From contig VFKW01000017.1 of assembly GCA_009885355.1 (NCBI GenBank), forward strand, positions 1-5,492: a stretch of 5,492 bases of DNA. Direction: 5' to 3'. The translations under genes and the position numbers were made by a program. Below are positions 1 through 3,655 of this stretch, piece by piece. The notes under the pieces were generated by a model. The model saw only the letters and a list, made by a program, of their open reading frames with translations. It searched no databases and was not told the origin of the DNA. The stretch's first letter is position 1; the number at the start of each line of letters is the position of its first letter. The stretch is from Candidatus Berkelbacteria bacterium (GTDB taxonomy: Bacteria; Patescibacteriota; UBA1384; VFKW01).

Positions 1-8
1 TGGCATAT

Positions 9-40
9 AAAAAAAGAATGGCAATTGCCATTCTTTTTTT
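9..40 (-). terminator. Rho-independent terminator after tRNA-Leu
   Basis: A perfect 32-base palindrome with a GAATGGC/GCCATTC core and runs of seven A and seven T at its ends. Read on the minus strand, it folds into a GC-containing stem followed by a T run, three bases past the encoded CCA of tRNA-Leu. It would stop the leftward unit that starts near tRNA-Gly. Because it is symmetric it could also terminate rightward transcripts entering from outside the window. Confidence 0.85.
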
Positions 41-42
41 GA

Positions 43-128
43 TGGTGCTCGGGACAGGAGTTGAACCTGCATAGCCTTGCGACTACTACGACCTGAACGT
101 AGCGCGTCTACCATTTCGCCACCCGAGC
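43..128 (-). tRNA. tRNA-Leu(CAG), CCA encoded
   Basis: On the minus strand this reads as a complete class II tRNA. The acceptor GCTCGGG pairs with CCCGAGC, the anticodon stem CTACG pairs with CGTAG around loop TTCAGGT (anticodon CAG), and the long variable arm TAGTC-GCAA-GGCTA and the T arm with TTCAACT loop are both intact. The discriminator base is A, as expected for leucine, and CCA is encoded (43-45 on the plus strand). The gene reads codon CUG. It lies downstream of the solute-binding protein gene with no obvious promoter of its own, so it may be released by processing of a long transcript. Confidence 0.95.
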
Positions 129-132
129 AGTT

Positions 133-253
133 TAGTAGTTAGTAGTTGGTAGATGGTAGTTAGAACTTCTCGACCCATTCAGCTATCGTTCAGGGCAAGC
201 TTTCGCTCGAAGAGTATTCGTAAGGTCTACCAACTACCAGCTACTTACTACTT
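133..253. repeat. MITE-like inverted-repeat element, GTAG-rich arms
   Basis: Two 27-base arms, 133-159 and 227-253, are inverted copies with 23 of 27 positions identical. Both are built of iterated GTAG/TGGTAG units. They enclose about 67 bases that include a dispersed repeat (172-202) related to sequence at 5321-5351. The right arm runs into the stop codon and last lysine codon of the solute-binding protein gene. No transposase or clear target duplication is visible. Such palindromic spacers are common in small-genome bacteria; calling it MITE-like is inference from the shape alone. Confidence 0.5.
172..202. repeat. Dispersed intergenic repeat, copy A
   Basis: This 31-base stretch matches 5321-5351 at 24 of 31 positions when aligned without gaps, and every difference is a transition. 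The shared core is GCTATCG then TCAGGGCA. It belongs to the kind of intergenic repeat with a CGGCTATCGCTCAGGGCAGG-type core that I know from many environmental bacterial genomes. Here it sits inside the larger inverted-repeat element. Confidence 0.55.
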
Positions 254-1576
254 ATTTGGTACTCTTTTTGTTTTTATATACCATTTATCGATAAATGTAA
301 AGCGGTTTGCCTGGGTTACGACAAAACTAAAATCAATACCTTTGACCATTTTACTGGTATAAAACTGATAAGGCTGGTCGGTTTGAAAAATCGCGACGGA
401 TTCATCTAATATGATGGCTTTGGCTTGTGTGAATTTATCCCCTCGAATTTTCGGATCCAGGGTAAGACGAGACTCTTCGATGAGACGGTCGGAGGCTTTG
501 TTTTTAAACATGGAATAATTCATGCCTGACGGCGGAATTTGACTCGTGTGGAAATAATTATAAAGATCGTCGTAATAACCGGTTTTCACGCCATAAACCA
601 AAATGTCATATTGTTTATTGTCGGCTTCAACTGTCAAAAGATCAAGAGTCTCAGAGACTTTTTCGGTGATCTGGACATTGTTGGCTTTAAATTTTTTAAT
701 AAGTTCTTGGCTAAATTTGGCGGCAGAATCACCATTTGACCGCAAAAGAGTCAGTTTTTTTGGCTCTGGAAATGCCGGACCATTAATGATTTGTTTTCTG
801 ATTGCCTTGTCTGGAATGCGCTCAGTATTTATAAAAGCGACATTGCGACGAGATATTTTGACGGAATATTTTTGGCAGCATTTTGGAGATTTTGGCAGGT
901 CTTCATCGGTAGCAAGAATCTTACCAGACTTGAGATCGTTTTGGAGCTGATCAATATTTGGATAGATTTTAAATACAACTTTTTCAAGATACGGGTCAAA
1001 AAATGGAAGATCGGTATTTTTGATTAAAGTAATTTGGGATACTTCCTCTTTTTGGATTTTATAGGGACCATAGGGTAAAATCGGCTTTAGGGTCGATGCT
1101 ATAAAGAGCCCGAAAGGTTTTTTTAGCGTGAAAACCAGAGTATTTTTGTCTGGAGCGTTGATTGCGATATCCAACCAACTACCTTTTTGATCGCGAAAAT
1201 ATTTTAAAATTTCATCGGCATTATATTTTTTTTCAAGATGAAAAGTGTAGATTTTACCATCAGGGCTGGTTTCCCAAGATTTAGCAATGGCAGGCTGAAT
1301 GGAGCCGTCTTTTCCAAGTCGAGTGAGGCCGATATGGGTAAGATTGGTAATTGAATCACTCAGAGTCGATGCATTTGATTTGAGAATTCCTTCAGTATAG
1401 GTACCGCCGGGAGTTGGGACTTCATGAGTGTTTTTGAGGTAATTGTGACGCAAAACATATAATGATCCGACTGTGATAAATACCAAAAGAGACAAAACAA
1501 CAGTTTTTTCAAGAGTGGAAAAAATATTTAGTAATTTTAGCGGTTTTGATCGTATGATTGATTTGAGGAAAGAAAT
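248..1576 (-). CDS. Family 5 solute-binding protein, membrane-anchored (OppA/DppA-like)
   Basis: Extracellular binding protein of the peptide/nickel ABC-importer type (SBP_bac_5 family), held at the membrane by one N-terminal helix (about residues 24-43) with no visible lipobox. Family-like stretches are VPTPGGTYTEG after the helix, then SIQPAIAKSWETSPDGKIYTFHLEK, and near the C-terminus MVKGIDF and RFTFIDKWYIKTKR. With the start used here it has 442 residues, short for the family (usually 500-600). I chose an ATT start (1574-1576) because GGAGG lies five bases upstream, 19 bases after the secG stop. No ATG, GTG or TTG occurs in frame before the TTG at 1493-1495, which has no ribosome site and would cut into the membrane segment. 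No permease or ATPase genes lie nearby, so the substrate is unknown; peptide is the family expectation. Stop codon TAG. Confidence 0.85.
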   Translation of the reverse strand: MSFLKSIIRSKPLKLLNIFSTLEKTVVLSLLVFITVGSLYVLRHNYLKNTHEVPTPGGTYTEGILKSNASTLSDSITNLTHIGLTRLGKDGSIQPAIAKSWETSPDGKIYTFHLEKKYNADEILKYFRDQKGSWLDIAINAPDKNTLVFTLKKPFGLFIASTLKPILPYGPYKIQKEEVSQITLIKNTDLPFFDPYLEKVVFKIYPNIDQLQNDLKSGKILATDEDLPKSPKCCQKYSVKISRRNVAFINTERIPDKAIRKQIINGPAFPEPKKLTLLRSNGDSAAKFSQELIKKFKANNVQITEKVSETLDLLTVEADNKQYDILVYGVKTGYYDDLYNYFHTSQIPPSGMNYSMFKNKASDRLIEESRLTLDPKIRGDKFTQAKAIILDESVAIFQTDQPYQFYTSKMVKGIDFSFVVTQANRFTFIDKWYIKTKRVPNK

Positions 1577-1586
1577 CTTATCCTCC
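1574..1586 (-). promoter_or_regulatory. Shine-Dalgarno and ATT start of the binding-protein gene
   Basis: On the minus strand a perfect GGAGG (1582-1586) is followed by ATAAG and then ATT (1574-1576), in frame with the binding protein. An in-frame TAA lies just upstream at 1592-1594. There is no ATG in any frame between 1496 and 1594. ATT is a rare but real bacterial initiation codon, the known case being infC; a point mutation or sequencing error from ATG is the alternative. Confidence 0.6.
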
Positions 1587-1604
1587 AGTTCTTAACCCTC
1601 TTTA

Positions 1605-1823
1605 CTATTTGACGACGATTTTAATTACTGCTATCAGGGCAAAAAGGACGGAAAGAACGATGGTAAAAATAAATAGAAATTTTTCAACGCCCCGACGGGA
1701 ACGGTAAAAATTGCCTTCTCCGCCAAAAGTTCCACCTAAACCAGCACCCTGATGCTGAAGCAGGATACAGATAATGAGTAAAATCGCAATAATAATTTCG
1801 GTTACCAATAATATTTGACCCAT
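1605..1823 (-). CDS. secG: Preprotein translocase subunit SecG
   Basis: Small membrane subunit of the SecYEG protein-export channel; it assists SecA-driven translocation. The 72 residues form two membrane helices (about 4-23 and 49-70) joined by the family's glycine-rich loop: LLQHQGAGLGGTFGGEG near residues 21-37, then the RRGVEKFLF stretch leading into helix two. Length is normal for SecG. The ATG is preceded by AAGGAAG five bases upstream. The gene begins 32 bases after tRNA-Cys and ends 28 bases before the ATT start of the binding protein, which suggests one leftward transcript containing tRNAs and mRNAs. In Escherichia coli secG is also next to a leucine tRNA gene. Stop codon TAG. Confidence 0.95.
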   Translation of the reverse strand: MGQILLVTEIIIAILLIICILLQHQGAGLGGTFGGEGNFYRSRRGVEKFLFIFTIVLSVLFALIAVIKIVVK

Positions 1824-1855
1824 ATTTACTTCCTTGTCTGGAAAATACCTTAACT

Positions 1856-1929
1856 TGGAGGCGTCGCCGGGATTCGCACCCGAGTGGACGGTTTTGCAGA
1901 CCGCTGCCTAACTACTCGGCCACAACGCC
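1856..1929 (-). tRNA. tRNA-Cys(GCA), CCA encoded
   Basis: A complete cloverleaf on the minus strand. Acceptor GGCGTTG pairs with CGACGCC (one G-U). The anticodon loop is CTGCAAA with anticodon GCA, and the T arm is a five-pair stem with loop TGCGAAT. The discriminator is U, the cysteine identity base, and CCA is encoded (1856-1858). The T loop starts TG rather than the usual TT, a small deviation. It lies between tRNA-Gly and secG in the same direction. Confidence 0.95.
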
Positions 1930-1935
1930 ATTGTT

Positions 1936-1959
1936 TAAGCTAATAAGCTGATAAGCTAG
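1936..1959. repeat. Three 8-bp tandem units with TAAGCT
   Basis: TAAGCTAA, TAAGCTGA and TAAGCTAG follow one another with an exact 8-base period between tRNA-Gly and tRNA-Cys. AGCT is itself a palindrome. This may be only a low-complexity spacer; a role in tRNA precursor processing is conceivable but unsupported. Confidence 0.45.
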
Positions 1960-1969
1960 GCAATTAACC

Positions 1970-2044
1970 TGGAGCGGGTAACGGGAGTCGAACCCGTATC
2001 TCATCCTTGGCAAGGACGTATAATAGCCGCTATACGATACCCGC
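1970..2044 (-). tRNA. tRNA-Gly(GCC), CCA encoded
   Basis: On the minus strand, acceptor GCGGGTA pairs with TACCCGC. The anticodon stem CGTCC/GGATG encloses loop TTGCCAA (anticodon GCC), and the T arm is ACGGG-TTCGACT-CCCGT. The discriminator is U as usual for glycine, and CCA is encoded (1970-1972). It reads GGC and GGU codons. It is the first gene of the leftward unit, about 27 bases after its predicted -10 box. Confidence 0.96.
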
Positions 2045-2070
2045 AATAATTCATATTTTTTAACAATCTT

Positions 2071-2099
2071 ATTTTATCATTTATCACATCTTGTGTAAA
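2071..2099 (-). promoter_or_regulatory. Promoter for tRNA-Gly/tRNA-Cys/secG unit
   Basis: Minus strand: TTTACA (2094-2099) and TAAAAT (2071-2076) with a 17-base spacer, each one mismatch from the sigma-70-type consensus. Predicted transcription start is near 2064, about 20 bases before tRNA-Gly. Its -35 box overlaps the -35 region of the divergent promoter at 2091-2119. Confidence 0.7.
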
Positions 2100-2119
2100 G
2101 TCCTATTCAGGTTTATAAT
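2091..2119 (+). promoter_or_regulatory. Divergent promoter for the small membrane protein gene
   Basis: A perfect -10 box TATAAT at 2114-2119, with a weak -35 (TTGTGT, 2091-2096) at 17 bases. The start would fall near 2126, giving a leader of about 30 bases before the ATG at 2157. Its -35 overlaps that of the leftward tRNA promoter, so the two polymerases probably compete. Confidence 0.6.
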
Positions 2120-2156
2120 CTTACTTATGATATTAGTTTAAGTGATTGGAGGCCAA

Positions 2157-2492
2157 ATGTCCAAGAAAGGCAAAAACAAATTCAAAAAAATACAACGGGC
2201 AAAAGTGATTCAGGAGTCGATTAACCAAGAAGAAGTAGTGGGCGATGAATCTCCAGTAAAGGTTGGAAGTGAAAATATCATGGCGACAGTGGTTAGTAGT
2301 AAAAAAATGAAAAATACCCCAGTAGTTAAAACCGATGAATTTTTACCACAAGTTTCATTTGTAAAAAGAGAATTACGCAAGATAAGCCTGATTTTTGGAA
2401 TTATTATCGTTTTGATCGTTGCTATTACGATTATTGATAGTAAAACAAATATCGTGCTTAATATGGCTGATAAAATAATCAAATTGTTTTAA
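2157..2492 (+). CDS. Hypothetical small single-pass membrane protein
   Basis: I do not recognise a named family. The 111-residue protein has a very lysine-rich N-terminus (MSKKGKNKFKKIQRAK), a polar middle section, then FVKRELRKI at about 68-76 followed by one hydrophobic helix at about 76-94 and a short amphipathic tail ending IIKLF. The basic residues before the helix favour a cytoplasmic N-terminus. The ATG at 2157 is chosen because GGAGG ends four bases before it; a GTG at 2142 in frame lies upstream of that site. The shape (charged N-terminus, single C-terminal helix) recalls SecE, but the conserved tryptophan-proline region of SecE is absent. Similar short proteins are seen in small-genome bacteria; function unknown. 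It is monocistronic, between its own promoter and a terminator. Confidence 0.8.
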   Translation: MSKKGKNKFKKIQRAKVIQESINQEEVVGDESPVKVGSENIMATVVSSKKMKNTPVVKTDEFLPQVSFVKRELRKISLIFGIIIVLIVAITIIDSKTNIVLNMADKIIKLF

Positions 2493-2510
2493 ATTAAACC
2501 TATAATACTC

Positions 2511-2539
2511 AAAAAATCCGAATTTGATCCGGATTTTTT
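2511..2539 (+). terminator. Rho-independent terminator of the small membrane protein gene
   Basis: AAAAAATCCG and CGGATTTTTT pair perfectly over ten bases around a nine-base loop, with a T run at the 3' side, 19 bases after the TAA stop. Confidence 0.85.
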
Positions 2540-2640
2540 GTTTGGCTAGATATTGGCCGCTTACTGTCAGTGTGAATAATGACCTTGAGTTTTTAATCAG
2601 TTATGATGACCTAGAACTTGATGGAACGGAGGTGATTGTG

Positions 2641-2850
2641 ATGAAAAAGGGCGAAAGAGGTTTCGCTTCGATGAACCCGGAGAAACAAAGGGAAATTGCA
2701 CGAAAAGGAGGCAGGGCGGCTCATGAAAAGGGAACAGCACACGAATTTACTTCTGCGGAAGCGAAAATTGCCGGACGCAAAGGCGGGAAGATGAGTCACA
2801 GCGGAGGTCGAAAATCAGAAAATTTGATGGATGAGACAGAAGAGATGTAA
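2641..2850 (+). CDS. KGG-repeat general stress protein
   Basis: A 69-residue hydrophilic protein of the stress-induced KGG-repeat family (GsiB/YciG type). It opens with RGFASMNPEKQREIARKGG, the family signature, and contains KGG at residues 22-24 and 47-49, with the linker AAHEKGTAHEFTSAEAKIAG between. Such proteins are glycine- and lysine-rich, probably disordered, and linked to general stress or desiccation in Bacillus and enterics; the mechanism is not established. The upstream GGAGGTGATT (2628-2637) is a near-complete match to the 16S anti-Shine-Dalgarno, which implies strong translation. ATG 2641 is preferred; GTG 2638 directly before it is possible. The roughly 100 bases between the preceding terminator and this site hold no convincing -35/-10 pair (weak candidates AATAAT and TATGAT). 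Stop TAA. Confidence 0.9.
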   Translation: MKKGERGFASMNPEKQREIARKGGRAAHEKGTAHEFTSAEAKIAGRKGGKMSHSGGRKSENLMDETEEM

Positions 2851-2852
2851 CG

Positions 2853-2885
2853 GAACAAAAAGCCCTATTGAAGGGCTTTTTGTTC
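2853..2885. terminator. Bidirectional terminator between KGG gene and SprT-like gene
   Basis: A perfect 14-base-pair stem (GAACAAAAAGCCCT with its complement) around loop ATTGA, with T runs on both strands, three bases after the KGG gene's TAA. It serves both convergent genes. The TAG stop of the leftward gene falls in the stem/loop, and its final codons (EQKALQ) are encoded by one arm. Confidence 0.88.
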
Positions 2886-3308
2886 ATCTAGATACGAATA
2901 CCAGTTTTGGCTGAGCCATGTATTTTCCATTTTCTCAAGGTTAGATAAACCGCGAAGCTCCATTTCTTGATCAATACGACCGCCGCGATGAGGAAATTTT
3001 GATGTCTGAGGAAGAGGAGATGAAATACCATGGGCATAATGGCATAGCTCGTGGGCAATTGTGGCTTTGATGATATAAGCTGGTATTTCAGGGTCACGAA
3101 AATGGCCATTAATAAGAATAAGTGTATCATAAAGGCCAATTTGACGATCAATATTGTGACGTCGGATACTGCCAAGACGCTTTTTGGCACGATAGCCAAA
3201 ACAAATATTGACTCGATTGTATTTTTGTATATCGGGGAAATACTGCGACCAAATGCTGTTTAGAGTTTTTTCTAAATAGCGATCGGTACGATAATGTTTT
3301 TTTATCAT
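2865..3308 (-). CDS. SprT-like / YgjP-like zinc metalloprotein
   Basis: A 147-residue protein with a single zinc-protease motif, ATIAHELCHYAHG (HExxH at residues 86-90, glutamate 87 as the likely catalytic base). A third zinc ligand could be His107 (KFPHRGG) or a glutamate in DQEMELRG near 115-117; this is not certain. The preceding LGSIRR, then an ILINGHF strand and PEIPAYIIKATIAHEL, fit the minimal SprT-like/M48-like fold. No signal peptide or membrane helix, so cytoplasmic. SprT/Spartan relatives cleave DNA-protein crosslinks, but substrate and activity here are unknown. I start at ATG 3306-3308, because a strong promoter (3319-3346) lies just upstream and inside the longer reading from ATG 3386. 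The mRNA would have a leader of only a few bases and no Shine-Dalgarno site. Stop TAG. Confidence 0.75.
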   Translation of the reverse strand: MIKKHYRTDRYLEKTLNSIWSQYFPDIQKYNRVNICFGYRAKKRLGSIRRHNIDRQIGLYDTLILINGHFRDPEIPAYIIKATIAHELCHYAHGISSPLPQTSKFPHRGGRIDQEMELRGLSNLEKMENTWLSQNWYSYLDEQKALQ

Positions 3309-3318
3309 AATGACTAAA

Positions 3319-3346
3319 ATTATAACGGACCCTGTGGATAAGTCAA
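3319..3346 (-). promoter_or_regulatory. Promoter of the SprT-like gene
   Basis: Minus strand: TTGACT (3341-3346) and a perfect TATAAT (3319-3324) with a 16-base spacer. Initiation about seven bases on would lie within about three bases of the ATG, so the message is nearly leaderless. A consensus DnaA box fills most of the spacer. Confidence 0.75.
3333..3341 (-). promoter_or_regulatory. DnaA box (left, inverted)
   Basis: TTATCCACA on the minus strand, identical to the strong consensus DnaA box. It lies in the spacer between the -35 and -10 boxes of the SprT-like gene promoter, a position where binding would block polymerase. With the box at 3370-3378 it forms a 10-base perfect inverted repeat (3332-3341 with 3370-3379) separated by 28 bases. 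DnaA binding is inferred from sequence only. Confidence 0.6.
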
Positions 3347-3369
3347 GCTGAGCAGGGGGGATTTTAATG

Positions 3370-3378
3370 TTATCCACA
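3370..3378 (+). promoter_or_regulatory. DnaA box (right)
   Basis: TTATCCACA on the plus strand, again a perfect consensus, ending one base before the TTGACA -35 box of the plus-strand tRNA promoter. This position suits either activation or interference. Partner of the inverted box at 3333-3341. Confidence 0.6.
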
Positions 3379-3379
3379 G

Positions 3380-3408
3380 TTGACATTACTACTTGTTGTA
3401 ACTATTGT
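3380..3408 (+). promoter_or_regulatory. Promoter of the ATC-anticodon tRNA
   Basis: Perfect -35 TTGACA (3380-3385), a 17-base spacer, then TATTGT (3403-3408), four of six matches to consensus. The predicted start near 3415 is about four bases before the tRNA 5' end at 3419, so the tRNA would need almost no 5' trimming. It is divergent from the SprT-like gene promoter. Confidence 0.7.
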
Positions 3409-3418
3409 TGATATATGT

Positions 3419-3490
3419 GGGCCTGTTGGATATCGGTAATCCGAACGTCTATCACACGTTTTTTAGAGGGTTCGACTCCCTCCAGGTCCA
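3419..3490 (+). tRNA. Canonical-fold tRNA with anticodon ATC (Asp-like), no CCA
   Basis: All four stems are intact: acceptor GGGCCTG with CAGGTCC (one G-U), D stem GGAT/ATCC with G18G19, anticodon stem AACGT/ACGTT fully paired, and T stem GAGGG/CCCTC with loop TTCGACT. U8, A14, U33 and the T-loop conserved bases are present. The anticodon loop CTATCAC equals the bacterial tRNA-Asp loop CTGTCAC except that G34 is A. The formal reading is Asp GAU, but an A34 Asp tRNA is very unusual in bacteria, and the discriminator is A where tRNA-Asp has G73. Bases 15 and 48 are U and A, the reverse of the usual purine-pyrimidine pair. Unlike the three other tRNAs here, CCA is not encoded (CTC follows A73). 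It could be a specialised tRNA, a decaying copy, or a tRNA-like RNA. Confidence 0.75.
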
Positions 3491-3521
3491 CTCCAATTGA
3501 ATTATTTTTACCGTATCACTA

Positions 3522-3551
3522 TTGACAAATCAAATTAAAATGATATATAAT
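3522..3551 (+). promoter_or_regulatory. Consensus promoter of the small RNA
   Basis: Perfect TTGACA (3522-3527) and perfect TATAAT (3546-3551) separated by 18 bases, the best promoter in the window. The predicted start is near 3558. No open reading frame with a ribosome site follows before the terminator at 3612-3645, so the product is an RNA. Confidence 0.8.
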
Positions 3552-3557
3552 TTAATT

Positions 3558-3645
3558 GTGATAGGCGTTTCGGAATTCCCAAGTTACGAAAGTAATGCGG
3601 GACCGAACCTAAACAAAAGTCACCCAGAAATGGGTGGTTTTTGTT
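3558..3645 (+). ncRNA. Unidentified structured small RNA, about 88 nt
   Basis: The transcript between a consensus promoter and a perfect terminator folds as one long irregular hairpin. TAGG (3562-3565) pairs with CCTA (3608-3611), a three-base bulge CGT follows, TTCGG (3569-3573) pairs with CCGAA (3603-3607), then bulge AAT, TCCC (3577-3580) with GGGA (3599-3602), a small internal loop (AA opposite GC), then G-U plus TTAC/GTAA closed by a GAAA tetraloop (3588-3591). The terminator hairpin follows at once. I could not match it to SRP 4.5S, 6S, tmRNA, RNase P or a riboswitch; no gene lies downstream in the same direction. Its 3' end converges on comM, so antisense interference with comM read-through is possible. 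The exact 5' end is inferred from promoter position. Confidence 0.7.
3612..3645. terminator. Bidirectional terminator of the small RNA and comM
   Basis: A 15-pair stem: AACAAAA with TTTTGTT, two G-U wobbles, then CACCCA with TGGGTG, capped by a GAAA tetraloop. It has T runs on both strands. It ends the plus-strand small RNA, and on the minus strand lies 10 bases past the comM stop codon. Confidence 0.88.
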
Positions 3646-3655
3646 ATAGGAAACA

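Noticed and set aside
539..1027. Plus-strand reading frames opposite the solute-binding protein
   Set aside because: Low-complexity shadows of the real minus-strand gene, without ribosome sites or recognisable domains.
1936..1959. CRISPR or tandem-repeat array from the TAAGCT units
   Set aside because: Only three 8-base units without spacers.
2142..2156. GTG start at 2142 for the small membrane protein
   Set aside because: It lies upstream of the GGAGG site that positions ATG 2157 as the start.
2524..2640. Longer KGG protein starting at TTG 2524
   Set aside because: That start lies in the preceding terminator and lacks a ribosome site; GGAGGTGATT fixes the start at 2638 or 2641.
3327..3385. 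Replication origin, because of the DnaA boxes
   Set aside because: Only two perfect boxes, no dnaA/dnaN/rpmH neighbours and no clear unwinding region; a regulatory or titration site is more economical.
3309..3386. Upstream ATG (3386) as start of the SprT-like protein
   Set aside because: The extra 26 residues lie across a near-consensus promoter and both DnaA boxes, and are not conserved-looking.
3419..3490. tRNA-like domain of tmRNA, suggested by GGTTCGACTCC in the T arm
   Set aside because: A complete D arm and anticodon arm are present in 72 bases and there is no tag reading frame, so it is a tRNA fold.
3558..3645. Small RNA as bacterial SRP (4.5S) RNA
   Set aside because: Length, GNRA loop and own terminator fit, but the conserved asymmetric and symmetric loop sequences (CAGG opposite AGCA next to the tetraloop stem) are absent.
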